Source of the DNA: Saprolegnia diclina VS20
Lineage: Eukaryota; Oomycota; Saprolegniomycetes; Saprolegniales; Saprolegniaceae
DNA: 64,000 nt
NCBI RefSeq assembly: GCF_000281045.1
Contig: NW_008246070.1
Location: 524,954-588,953, forward strand
Reading direction: 5' to 3'
Below are positions 1 through 11,300 of this stretch, piece after piece (within the stretch, counting starts at the first letter, position 1; every line of letters starts with the position of its first letter). The notes beneath the pieces were generated by a model that saw only the letters and a list, made by a program, of their open reading frames with translations, did no database searches and had not been told where the DNA came from. The position numbers were made by a program, and so were the translations under genes.

Positions 1-984
1 CTCGGCTGGCTCATGGACATGCAAGGCTACGTGACGATGCTCTGGACGTGCGACTCGATTTTTCTTCTGAGTGCGCTCGTGCTCTGGTGTCTGACGTTCT
101 ACTTGGTGCTGCTCCAGTTTGCCTTTCTACGACATAGCGTCATCTGCAGCGTGCCCGTCTACTTGTCCAAAAACGTGATTGGTCCCGTGATTTTGCTCCT
201 GACTTTCTACGGCAACCGCAGTCTCCAATCGCTGAGCACGTACATGTACCAGAACCCAAGCTTTGACAAAACGTACTTGGTGTACCTCGGCCCCGCCCAG
301 CTCGCATCGATCGTTGGTATCATGACGGGGACACTGATTCAGATCTGGTTCAACCCGCGACTGGTCACGCAGACGTGGCTGCTTCTGGTGGCCAGTGTCG
401 TCAACTGGCTTCTAGTGTTTTGCCTTGAAGCGTTTGTCGTTGCGCCCCAAAGCAACGCCGTGTCAAGCTCGTGTCGGCTCGCGACCTCGATCAACTGCTT
501 TGCGTTTGACGCGCTTCCTCGCCTTCACGTGCTCTCGCCGCTTCTCTCGGGCGGCATCGTTTTGCTGGCGATAGCCTGCGTGTATCTCACCTCGTGGTAC
601 ATCTCGTACACGGTGCGCGTACCTCGAACCAACTCGGTGCTGGCGTACCTGGGCGTGCCCAACCTGTCGTCTGTCACCACGTCGATCGAGGGATGCACCG
701 CAACCAACTTGAACGGTGACGTGGTCCTGGACCGCGGGCTTCTTTTGATTAAGAACATGCTTCAAGTCTCGGACGCCTATGTGACGCGAACGTGCAACGT
801 GCAGTACGAGCTCTTCTTCCGCCTGCTGCCGTCCGATCGACTCAAGCGCGTCTTCAGCCAGCTCGTCGGGTCGGTCCTCGTCGTCCACATCCATCGCGAC
901 CGCATTCAGAAAAAATCGAGCTACAAGCATTTGCACGAGCTCCAAATGGGTGCCATGCGGCATACCCCAGGGTACCTCTCGTAA
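1..984 (+). CDS. Multi-span membrane protein, 5'-truncated by window edge
   Basis: The reading frame is open from base 1 and ends at a stop at 984; the first visible Met codon is at 13, but the gene probably begins outside the window. About 320 residues are visible, with five to six hydrophobic segments in the first 200 residues and a soluble tail of about 120 residues ending in a basic stretch. I recognise no catalytic motif or named family; oomycete genomes carry many such proteins of unknown function. It converges on the kinase gene ending at 1175. Substrate and role cannot be inferred. Confidence 0.6.
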   Translation, partial: LGWLMDMQGYVTMLWTCDSIFLLSALVLWCLTFYLVLLQFAFLRHSVICSVPVYLSKNVIGPVILLLTFYGNRSLQSLSTYMYQNPSFDKTYLVYLGPAQLASIVGIMTGTLIQIWFNPRLVTQTWLLLVASVVNWLLVFCLEAFVVAPQSNAVSSSCRLATSINCFAFDALPRLHVLSPLLSGGIVLLAIACVYLTSWYISYTVRVPRTNSVLAYLGVPNLSSVTTSIEGCTATNLNGDVVLDRGLLLIKNMLQVSDAYVTRTCNVQYELFFRLLPSDRLKRVFSQLVGSVLVVHIHRDRIQKKSSYKHLHELQMGAMRHTPGYLS

Positions 985-1022
985 CCACATGAAGCGTCCT
1001 TGGCTCAGTGTCGCGGCTCGTT

Positions 1023-1037
1023 GTATCAAGTTGATAC
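1023..1037. repeat. Palindrome GTATCAAGTTGATAC, intergenic copy
   Basis: Fifteen-base palindrome between the convergent genes at the left end; same sequence as the copy in the Kir intron. Near-copies lie at 54849-54863 and 56088-56102 (one mismatch each) and a half copy at 7741-7750. Confidence 0.7.
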
Positions 1038-1174
1038 TTTCGCACTCGGCACGGCAGAGACTGACCAGACAATCGTTGTTGACCTTGCGCGGTCGAGCGG
1101 TCCGACCAACGAGAGCGACCTGATCGCATACACAGTGTCGATTCTTTGACGTCATAAATAGCTAGTCCCGTGGT

Positions 1175-3110
1175 TTACACATTCATGGTTGTACTATATC
1201 GCTGCAGCACCAACACAATGTCTCTCGCCGTCGGTCGCTGGTGCGGTTCCGTGGCGATGCAGCGCAGAATGAGCTCGACGAGCCAGGGTGCGCAGTCGGG
1301 CGGCAGCGTCGGCGTGATCGCGCCGTTGACCACGAGGCTGATGATGGCCGTGTCGACAAGCGGCTGGCCAGTGCGGGACTTGATGTCGGCGTACGGGATG
1401 CGGTGCGTCACGATTTCGGAGAGCACCATGCCAAACGAAAAGACGTCGGCGGCGACTGTATACTGGTTCTCGCTGAGCACCTCGGGCGCCATCCAGCGGT
1501 ACGTGCCGACACCGACCGTCATCGTGTCGTGGCTGGACGCGAGCCGGGCGACGCCAAAGTCGCAGAGCTTGGCACCCTTGAGAGAGTCGACGAGCACGTT
1601 GCGGGACTTGAGGTCGCGGTGGATGATCTTGAGGTTATGCAAGTAGACAAGCGCTTGCGCGACGCTCAGCGCCGCGGCGACTTTGCGTGGAAGGATGTAG
1701 GTGGCAGGCGTATTTTGCACGAGGAGATCGCGCAGGTCGCCTTGGTCCATGTACTCGATGAGGAAGCAGAGTGCGTGGTCGGGTACGGTGAACGAGACGC
1801 CAATGAGCTCAGTGATGTGGCCGTGATGCAGCCTACGACAAGTAAGCTCCAAAGTCGCCGTACGGAGAAGCGGACCTTGAGAGCATCAGAATCTCGTCGA
1901 CCATCGCGTACACGTCCGTCGGCACGTCGCAGCGCTCGGGCAAAAGAGCTTTGATGGCGACTCTTTGCCCTTTGTATAACCCGAGAAAGACTTGGCCGTT
2001 GGCGCCTTTTGCGATCGAGTACTGCCACGACACGTGGCCGTGCACGGAGAGCGCCATGAGCTGCGCCATCGTGTCGGCCGGCAGCAGCGCAAGTGTCGAG
2101 TTGCGTAATGAGGCAAACGCGAGCGTTGGTGACTCGAGGTCCGAGGTCGGCGAGTCGGCCGCTGCCTCTTGTGTTGAAGGGTCGATGAGAAGAGGCATGG
2201 GCGGTGATGGCCGCCGGTGCCAGCGCACAAAGAGGCCGATCGTGAGGAGGAGCCCGACAACAGCGCCGGCAACGACGATGAGAGACGAGTCGGTCGCACC
2301 GAGGGTCAGCGTCGGCGTCGCGGTCGGCGGCGGCGGCGCGTACAGCTTTTCGCAGGTGCGCATGAGGAGGGATGTGTCGCGCGAGTCGTTCGCTTTGGTG
2401 CGCGACGTCATGAGCTGCACAAAGGTGTACATGGTCGTGACGTTGCCGCCGCAGTCGTTGGCGAACGCGGTCTGGCGAATCGTCGTGTTGAGGCTCTTGC
2501 ACGACGCGCACGTGTCGCTCGTCGGCGTGCCCCACTCGACCGAGTCGTACTCGTAGCACGAGTAAAAGTGGCGCGCGAACGTCTTGAACTGGCGCTTGCA
2601 ACTGGGCGCGCAGATCTTGGTGAACTGCGGCCAGCGCTCAAACTGGTCGATGGTCGCGAGCGCCGGGAGGCCGCAGCCCCGACACTGCAGCCCGATCTGC
2701 GAGTAGCGGTCGAGCAGCGTGAGGCACGCCGGGTCCTTGCAGAAGGCGTCAATGTCGGTCGCCGTCACGTTGTCCTGCAGATGCAGCACGACGGGGCTGG
2801 AGCATGCGTTCTCGTCCGCGGCCGCAATGAGCCCGCGGCAGGTCTCCGCCACCTCGTCAGTGCACATGACGAAGTTCGCACTTGCGTCGCTGCCCTGATT
2901 GAGAACGCAGAAGCCTGATTTCGGCCTAATCGAAGTCCGAAGTCCCAATCTAGAACCCGCATCAGTCCGATGCTTCCACAGTGGTTTGTCCCCGAGTGGT
3001 TTTGCCCAAGTCCGCCAAGCGTCCGAGTCAGTCCGAAGACGCGCGCAGCCAGCAGCCCGCCAGCAGCCTCCGAGTCGCTCTGTGCTTGGGCGTGCAACTT
3101 GCACTCGCAT
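1175..3110 (-). CDS. TKL receptor-like protein kinase with Cys-rich ectodomain (N-terminus uncertain)
   Basis: Predicted plasma-membrane Ser/Thr kinase. The order is a Cys-rich ectodomain, one membrane segment (VVAGAVVGLLLTIGLFV), a juxtamembrane region and a kinase domain. A glycine loop (IAKGANGQVFLG), the VAIK lysine, catalytic loop HRDLKSRN, DFG and GTYRWMAPE are all present, so the kinase should be active and belongs to the tyrosine-kinase-like group. One intron (complement 1833-1875) joins EILMLSR to LHHGHIT. The ectodomain aligns with that of the next gene (shared WPQF..ICAPxC and AFCxDPxC). No signal peptide is visible; the frame upstream of about 2900 does not read like protein, so the true start may be lower or in an unseen exon. 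Tandem duplicate of the gene at 3221-5073. Confidence 0.75.
2981..2992. promoter_or_regulatory. Shared 12-mer GTGGTTTGTCCC upstream of RLK 1
   Basis: Identical 12-mer to 5322-5333, which lies about 250 bp upstream of the second kinase gene. Its presence inside the apparent N-terminal extension of the first kinase suggests this stretch is promoter rather than coding. Confidence 0.35.
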
Positions 3111-3220
3111 TGCGAGGTATCTTGCTCGTACCTGAGTTCTGTGTGAACTCTTCCTGTGACTAGGACTAGGGTAACCGAATTGATGGAGACTAATAACCAT
3201 GAGACGATAAATAGGTTAAG

Positions 3221-5073
3221 TTATGGGACCGCGAGCACGAGCTGTTGGTGCAGGATCGCGGCGACTTGCCTCGCACTTGGTCGGGCGTTGGCGTCGGCAG
3301 CGATACACGCCAGCGTGAGGTCGCGTGCCCAGGACGGGCAGTCGTCGGGCAGCGTCGGTGTGATCGCGCCGTTGATGACCATATTGATGATTGCCGTGTC
3401 TACAAGCGGCAGGCCGTTCTTCGACATTAGGTCCGAGTACGGAATGCGGTGCGTCAGGAGCTCCGAGAGCACCATGCCGAACGAGAAGACGTCGGCGGCG
3501 ACCGTGTACTGGTTCTCGCTCAAGAGCTCCGGCGCCATCCAGCGGTACGTGCCGACGCCAGCCGTCATCGTGAGCGTCTTGGACGTATGGCGCGAGACGC
3601 CAAAGTCCGTGAGCTTGGTGCCCTTGACCGAGTCGAGGAGAACGTTGCGGGATTTGAGGTCGCGGTGGATGACCGAACTTTCATGAAGGTACACGAGGCC
3701 TTGGGCGACGCTCCACGCGCACTGGAGCTTCTCGAGCCATGGAAAGAGCGCCGCGGGATCGGCCGCCGAAAGCACCAAGAGGTCGCGGAGGTCACCGCGG
3801 TCCATAAACTCGACCAGGAACGAGAGCCGCGCGAGGGGCGCATTTCGAAGAAAGCACACGCCATAGAACGCGACAACGAACGGGCTGTCGAGTCTATGGA
3901 TAGAGGATGAGTCGGCCATGTTCGAAGCGCGGGTCCGTCGCACCGGGAGAGCATTTTGATCTCGTCGACCATGGCTTGCGCCTCGTGCTGGCTCGTCCGG
4001 CCCGGAAGAAGGCACTTGATCGCGACGCGCTCGCCATTGTACTTGCCAAGGTAGACTTCGCCGTGTGCGCCTTTGGCGAGGAGCCGCGTCCGAACGACGC
4101 TGGCATCGTCGACGCGCAGCCGGTCGAGAATCGTTACGTCCGCTGGACGCAAGATGTCGCCAGACGCCCGGCCTTCGGTCGTCGGTGCACTGCCAGTGCG
4201 CGTCGTCGACCGCCCGCCCGACGACCGCGACAAGAGCCGGTTTTGGTCGATCTCGGCGGGCACGTCTTCGCGGCGCCAGCGCCGAAAGCAGCCGACGACA
4301 AGCCCCATCGCGCCGAGGCCACCAAGCACAATCACAATCAGCAGGAACGGACTCCCGGGTTTGTGGGGGGCGTCCACCATGCGCGGGGGTACCATCGAGA
4401 TGTTGGCGTACTTGGCACACGTCCCAATCAAATGGTTCATGTCGAACGGCGCATTTTGGCTCGAGAGCTGGCGCTCGGCGAGCATGCGACGGATAAAGTC
4501 GACGAGGCCGCCGCACGTCGCGACGAACGAGACGTCGCTGATGGATTCGTTGACCTTGTGACAGCCCGTGCAGGCGACGCGCACCGGCGGGGCGTCGGGC
4601 GGCGCCTTCTCGTCCAAGGATTGGCAGTTGTACCACTGGTTGGCAAACTCAATGTACTGCGGCCGGCACGTGGGCGCGCAAATGTTCTGGAACTGCGGCC
4701 ACCCGTCCATGTCGGCGAGCTCAAAGAAGACGGAGAGCTCGATGTCGTTGCATTGGTCGCGCGCGGCGATGAGGGCCGTGAGCTTCTTGCCGCAGCTCGG
4801 GTCGCTGCAAAAGGCGTCGAGCGACGACTCGTTCATCGCGAGCGTGCCCAACTGGAAGATCGAGTCGGCGCTGCAGCTCATGTTGATGGCAGCGCCCACG
4901 ATTTGGTGGCAATTGTCGATGTGGGTCGCATTGGGCGGGCTCGTCGTCGGGGCCATCGACAGGGCCTCCTCGGACCCGCTACCATTAGCGCTGCCGAGCG
5001 CGTGCACAGCTAGCAGCAGAAGCAGCAGGCATGTGAGCCGCGGGAGGCGCAGTAGGAAGTCGGCGGCTGGCAT
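3221..5073 (-). CDS. TKL receptor-like protein kinase with signal peptide and Cys-rich ectodomain
   Basis: About 600 residues. A clear signal peptide (Leu-rich core, residues about 10-25) supports the ATG at 5073. A Cys-rich ectodomain (about 50-220) is followed by one membrane segment (about 242-263) and a TKL kinase domain from about 330. Glycine loop LAKGAHGEVYLG, VAIK, HRDLKSRN, DFG and GTYRWMAPE are intact. A 50-bp intron (complement 3894-3943) lies at the same place in the kinase fold as in the neighbouring kinase, supporting tandem duplication. Such kinases are an expanded family in oomycetes; the ligand is unknown. It is divergent from the choline-transporter-like gene. Confidence 0.88.
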
Positions 5074-5714
5074 GTGCTAAGGCGATCGCCGAATGTCCAT
5101 CAAGTAGGGCGGAAATAGGAGTGCATCCCGCCGATTCCTCGCAGCCGCCCATGGCCTGTAGCAATTGATATTGTTTTACAATCGATTGTAATCTCCGGGG
5201 AAGGCCATATGACGCCGGGTTGGCAAACCTCTTTGATTCGATACGTGCCTGCTTGTCCGACTCTCTGCGCACATTACACACAGGAGCCTCAGTCCTTCCA
5301 TCGCATACCTTCGAACTTCGGGTGGTTTGTCCCAGTGGGGCAAACCCCGGCAAGCCGCATGGCAAGGGTGCGGGTACATAGTGCCCATGAGGCGGACCGA
5401 CGCGCACTGTCTCTATCGCGCTGGGCACAGCAGTAGCGAACAGCGACAGGAGGACGTCGTGTGGAAGCGTCAAGAGTATTTCCACTGGATCAGCCACTGG
5501 ATTGCACATCTCAAACCCGTGCACGAACAGCTTGGCGCCATGGGCACGCTCGGTCGACAGGTGGTGGCGCCTTCAACCAACGCGCATGCACTTTGAGAGA
5601 CTGGCAGCTCAGAGTGGTGCAGAGCCGCGTCGGAGCAATGCGGTGCATATTCGTTTTGAGAGGTTTGCCAAGAAAAAGTGCAAAGTGCCATTTTCCACCA
5701 GCAGAAAGGACGCG
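5074..5714. other. Intergenic, divergent promoter region of RLK and CTL genes
   Basis: No credible gene. It holds the 12-mer GTGGTTTGTCCC (5322-5333) inside an imperfect hairpin whose arms are GGTTTGTCCC (5324-5333) and GGGGCAAACC (5337-5346). Open frames here lack protein-like composition. Confidence 0.5.
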
Positions 5715-8167
5715 ATGTTCACGCGGCGCGACCGGTCGTCGTCGGGGAAGATGCCCACGTGGATGTACAGCCCGACGGGCGAGACGCCGCCGCGAAGCAA
5801 CAAGAGCTCGGCGGGCTCGCGTGGTGGCAGCTTTGACGCGATGAACCCGCCGTGGATGTCGTCCGAGGCAGACCCGCTTTTGCCCGACAAAGACACGTAC
5901 GCCGAGATTGGCCTCGCGCGCCGGAAGCTGCTCGGGCCCACGTGCGTGCGCGGGCTCACCGACATCATCTTCTTCGTGCTCTTCGTGCTCTACTGGGTCG
6001 GCATGATCGCGCTCGGCATCGTCGCCTTTGTCCAGGACGGCCTCACGCACAAGATGCAATACTTGACCGAGCCCATGGACTACACAGGCGTTTCCTGCGG
6101 CCTCAACGCGTCCGTGTACTACCCGCTCTGGCAGAGCCACCCGGACTTTGGCGTCTGCGTCGCGTCCTGCCCGCACGCCGGCGACGAGGTCCGCCTCCAC
6201 GTCCCGTGGGTCCCGTTAAACGACTCGACGACCATCACGGCGCCAGGCGCGCGGCCGGCCAACTCGACGGCAAAGGACCGCGTCGTGGTCTTTACCGCGT
6301 ACGAGACGGTCGCCAACAACTTTGTGTGCGCGCCCAACGGCACGGACGCGTTCAAGGACCTTCCGCACGTCTCACAGCTCAACGACGTGATCGGACAGTA
6401 CATTGGTGGCATCCGCGAGGTTGTGGCGCGCTTATACCGCCCTCTCAGTTCTTATATCTTTGTGTAGAACTGGAAGCAGCTGCTCTCGGCGTGCGGTATC
6501 GCGGTCGGCCTCGCGTGCGTCTACCTCATTGTACTCCGTTTCTTTGGCTGCCTCGTCCTCGGTCTCTCGGTCGTCGGCGTCCAAGTCGCGCTCATCCTTG
6601 CCGCTGTCCAAGCGTGGCTCTTCTCGGCCAACAGCGACGCGTTTGACCGCGCAACGCAGAACGCGTTCTTGGTGCTCGCCGTGCTCTTGCTCTGCGGCGC
6701 GATCCTCTTCTTCTTCATCGTCGTGCTCATGGTGCAGCGTACGTCTTATCTGCTCGTTGCCCAAATTTCCAGAAATTTTGGGACGATTTTCAACATTTTT
6801 GTGATGTTCGCGGTCTTGTAGGACTCGTCCTCGCGGGAAAATTCATGGTCTTTGGCACGCGCGTGCTGTACCAGCTACCGAAATTGCTGCTGCTGCCCTT
6901 CTTCCACACGTTTCTGCTCTTCCTCGTCTTTATCTGGGGTCTCGCCGTCACCGTCTGCCTCTTTGGCGCCGGTGAGACGGTCCAACTCGAAGAGACACTG
7001 CGTCTTCCGGGGTCCACCGAGACTGGTCTGCGCGCTCAATGCATCCAAATGAGATATAAATTCTATGGCTAGTCACCGTGCTCGTCGCGTCCTTTCAGCG
7101 CAGCCCGATGCTCCGGTGGTTCTTCCTCTACCACGCGTTTGGCATCTACTGGGCGATCACGACGATCTTGAGTCTGACAGAGATGACGACCGCGATGGCG
7201 GTCTCGCTCTGGTACTTCTCGCCGATCGACAAGGCGACAAAAGAAAAGACGTTTGAAGTCGACGACCCGGTCAAGTACGCGCTCGAGGGCATCGCTGGCA
7301 ACCACCTCGGCACGGCCGCGCTCAGCGCGCTCGTGGTCGCACCGATCCGCTACGTGCGCAACTTTTTCATGTATATTGAAGACGTCCAGGACAACGAGAG
7401 CCTCGGGAGCGGCGTCGCGAGTGTGTTTTCGACGCTCTTTTGTGTACATTTTTGGTTTCAACTGTGGACAAGTTGTCATGTATTTGTCTAGTGCTGCATT
7501 TGGTGCTTCAAGTCGTTTGTGATCTTCATCTCGAAAGAAGCGTCGTTCGTGACCGCGATGCAAGGCTCGAGCTTCTACAGCGCGGCCAAGGTCCCACGAC
7601 TCAATCACGTCATCTCACACGATGCTGGCATGCGTAGGTGGCCCACTCCCTCATTACGTCGCACCTCCTGCGCATCGGGTCGATCAACCGCATTGGCAAC
7701 GCCAGCGTCCTCCTCGTACAGCCAGCTGCACGGATCTGGTGTATCAAGTTTCGTCGCTGTAGGGCAAAGTCATCATTTGCTCGGGCGCGTGCTTGGCCGC
7801 GTACATCTTTATGGAAGCCGACGACACGTGGACCAACATGACGATCCCGATGCTCTCGATCGCGCTCTTTTCGTATGCGATTGCCCACACGTTCATGTCG
7901 GTACGTCATCTCTCCTCCGGAGTTGAGTTCCAATTTGAGAATGGGCTATTGAACGCATTGTGTAGCTCTACGAGACGACCATCAACGTGCTGCTATTGAG
8001 CTTTACGCTGGATGAAGTCACGCACGGCGGTCGCGGCAAGGCGCAGTTTGCCGAGCCTGATTTCGTCAAGTCCGTCTTTTATTGATTACATGGAGACTAA
8101 CTAATTTATGGTTTTGACTAGGGCGGTCAACGACAATTTGCGTCCCAAGTGGCAAATCGTCTTGTAA
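5715..8167 (+). CDS. Choline-transporter-like protein (SLC44/CTL family)
   Basis: About 671 residues from nine exons; introns 6420-6467, 6739-6821, 7026-7072, 7444-7491, 7591-7637, 7716-7762, 7901-7965 and 8070-8121. The family is recognised from a first membrane span after a hydrophilic N-tail (IIFFVLFVLYWVGMIALGIV), a long glycosylatable extracellular loop with paired Cys, about ten membrane spans, and the CTL signature CCIWCFKSF near residue 490 followed by a cytosolic loop. Family members move choline or ethanolamine across plasma or mitochondrial membranes; the substrate here is inferred from homology only. The ATG at 5715 (MFTRRD) was chosen because the upstream in-frame sequence lacks protein character. 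The second intron (83 bp) contains an AT-rich inverted repeat. Confidence 0.9.
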
Positions 8168-8346
8168 GCAGTGTAGAGCCAAGTCGGAGCTTCTTGCTCG
8201 TCTAAGCCAAAAAACGTCATTCTACACTTTACAAACTAGCGTGCGATGATGGCGGCAGTTGGGGCAGGGGTTTCGAAAATGTTTTTTTTGTAATTTTAGC
8301 CAGTGCGTTTCCCGCCCATTCCAGGATCCACCGAACGCGACGACAA

Positions 8347-11300
8347 ATGATGCTGTGGTCCAACCTCCGGGGGTATCTCCAGCGCAAGGCCACCGAGCTG
8401 CGCTTTGGGAACCGGTCGCGGCCGCCGCGTCGGCGAGTGCACCGCGTCGTCGCCCGCCGCAAGTATGGGCATCTGCGCGAGTTTCTCTACGTCCTGTTCT
8501 ACAATTTCCAGCTCCTCTGCTACCTCTTTTTCATTCCACTCCGGCTCGGCTTTGTGTTTGACCCGTTCGTGAGCCACGCCGACCCGCATTTCGACGCGAA
8601 CGACGGGCTCTTTTATGTCGTCGACGTCGTCACTGACGTCTTTGGGCTCGTCAACTTTTACTTCCTCTCGCGCTACCACCGCGGCTTGTACAACCGCCCG
8701 ATGAGCTTCTCGCAGCACTCGTCGCATACAACAACGGCGACGCGCGCACCGGGGCGCCTCGCGAGTATGGCGGCGCGCGCCACCAACGAAAAGGCCGTCA
8801 AGCCCGAGTCCGGTCCGATTGCAGCGCGCCACTTGCACTTTATGGGCACCGTCTCGGGGCGCAGCCTCGCGCATATCTCGCGCTTCCAGCTGCTGCTCGA
8901 AGCCGCCGCGCTCATCCCGTTTGAGTTTGTGTGCTTCGCGGCGTTTGGCATCAACGGCCTCCACCTCGCGCGCATCCCCAAGCTGCTCCGACTGCACAAC
9001 GGCCGGCGCTGCCTCGCGGCGCTCAAGACCGTCCTCTCGCGCTACCAGTGCTTTGCGCGGCTCAACAACACGCCGGTATCCTTCCTCGTCATGCTCATGG
9101 TCACGCACTTCTCGCTCTTCCACCTCGTGAGCGCTGCCTACATGCTGCTAGCGCACGTCGAGTGCGGTGTGCACTTGGACCAATGCGAAGGGGGCGGTGG
9201 CGCCAGCAGCGGTGGCCATCGGCAGCTCAGCGGCGGCGGGGCGTCGCTCGCAGTGGGCACACCCACGTGCTGGGTGCTCCAAGGCCAGCTCCAAGGTGGC
9301 CACATCTGGGACCAGTACATTCGGACGCTCGTGACGGTCGCGTTTGGCGACGCGTTTGCGTACACGTACGCCGAAGGCTGCTTTGGCATCTTGATCCAGC
9401 TCCTTCGCGCGCTCATGAGTTGCGCGATCATTGGCGGGTTCGAGCTCGTGTTTGGCCACTACAACTCACGCCGAAGTACGTATGTGGCCTTGCTGGAAGA
9501 CGCGCGCACGGTACGTGCTTGCATCCATTCGTCAAGCGTGGACAATGCGTATTCATTATGTCTCTACCTAGTATACGCAGTCGCGCAAGCTGCCCGAGAA
9601 CCTCCGCATCAAAATTCTCGGGTATTTCGACTACTTTTGGCGCGTCCAGCTCGGGATTCTCGAAAACAACGTGATTGCGTCGCTGCCGGCGCACTTCCAG
9701 ATGCAATGCACCCAAGTGCTCAAAGCGTCGCTCATCAGCAAGGTACGTGTGCGATTACGCGTGCATGGCGGACCTACGAGGGGTAGGTGTATTTCTTGAC
9801 CAAGGAAAGTGCCAATGTGATCCAGAACCTCGCGTCGCTTTTGACGTCGCAGGTGTTTATGCCCATGGACTGGATCACCAAGACGGTGCATTTTCGCGAA
9901 ATGTACCTCATTGCGCGCGGCAAGGTCTTCCTCGTCGACGACAATCAGAAAATCATCTCCAAGCTCACGCAAGGCGACGCATTTGGCGAGATCACGCTCT
10001 TTGTCGAGAACGCGTTTGCGTACAAGGCGCTGGCCGAGACGTTTTGCGAGCTCTACCAGCTCAACACGGACGTGTTCCATACGGTCATTGACGCCTACTA
10101 CACCGAGACAGCGGTCGCAGCGCAACGCAAAACCGAGTGGCGCGACGCTATCGAGGCGCGCGACCACCAAATGCTCAAGACGCAAAAGCTGCTCAACCAA
10201 GGCGAGACGCTGCAGAGCGTCATGCGCCACGCCCAGTCCAAATCTGGTCGGTGGGTGCTGCCGCACTCCAAGTTTCGCAGCTTCTGGTCGATGCTGCACC
10301 TTTGCAGCCTCATCTACATGGCGGTCGAAATTCCGTACAAGCTCATCTTTCGCACCGCAGAAAACATCGACACGTCGACCAGCGTCACGCTGGTGTTCGT
10401 CGCCAGCGTTCTCAACGAGTTCTTTTACGTTCTGACCATCACGTTCGAAGCGCGGTACTTCGCCTTCCTCGATACGTCCTCGGTCGTCACCACGGCGCCC
10501 GTGACGGACCCGGACTTGATCTTTGCGCACTACAAGGAGTCGAACGCGTGGCGCTACGACCTCATCGCGATCCTTCCGATCGCCATCATCGGCGACGCTC
10601 TGCCCTATGAATGGTACGTATATGCCACCTGTGATGATCAGGCGCGGACGTCGTATGTTTGTATAGGAGCGCGCTTGTCCTCTACCTTCGACTCTTTCGG
10701 CTCTTACGGCTCGTACGCTTGCGCCAGCTGCAAGACGTGCTTTCCGGTGTCCTCGAAGAACACCGCGTGTCATCAGCACTCCAAACCGTCGTGTACCTCT
10801 CGCTCGGAGTCCTCCTCGTCACGCACGTTGCGGGCTGCCTCTGGTTTTTGATTGCCAATGTCCAGACGCCGCACGCGGCCGCAGAGGCGACGCACTGGAC
10901 GTCCAGCGAGATCACGCGCGCGCGCTGCTCGCACGACGGCGGCATCTTTGCCAACTGCACGTGGTTCCTCTACGACCAAGTGCACCATCCGCACAACTCC
11001 GAGTACGCGCGGGCGCTGCTTTGGTCGGTCGTCTCGCTCACCACTGTCGGGTTTGGGCCCATCCTTCCGTTCTCGACGGCCGAGTACACGTACGCCTGTC
11101 TGTGGTTTTACGTGTCGTGCCTCATCAACTTTGGCGTCATTGGCGCCATCTCGAGCGCGATCGCACAAATGATGGCCAACGAGAATCGAAGTCAGGACCG
11201 ACTGATGCAAATCAACCGGTTTATGCGCTACCGCAGCGTGTCGCCGCTCGTGCAGCACCAAGTGCGCCGGTACTACAAGAACCAGTGGGTGCGCGAGAAG

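Noticed and set aside
463-1155. 230-codon minus-strand open frame opposite the left-end membrane protein
   Set aside because: Arg/Val-rich composition typical of the antisense of GC-rich coding DNA; the plus strand has a clear multi-span protein.
3907-5013. 368-codon plus-strand open frame opposite the second kinase
   Set aside because: Antisense shadow; the minus strand carries a signal peptide, membrane span and intact kinase motifs.
9631-10779. 382-codon minus-strand open frame across channel A
   Set aside because: Crosses two introns of the sense gene and has no domain; antisense shadow.
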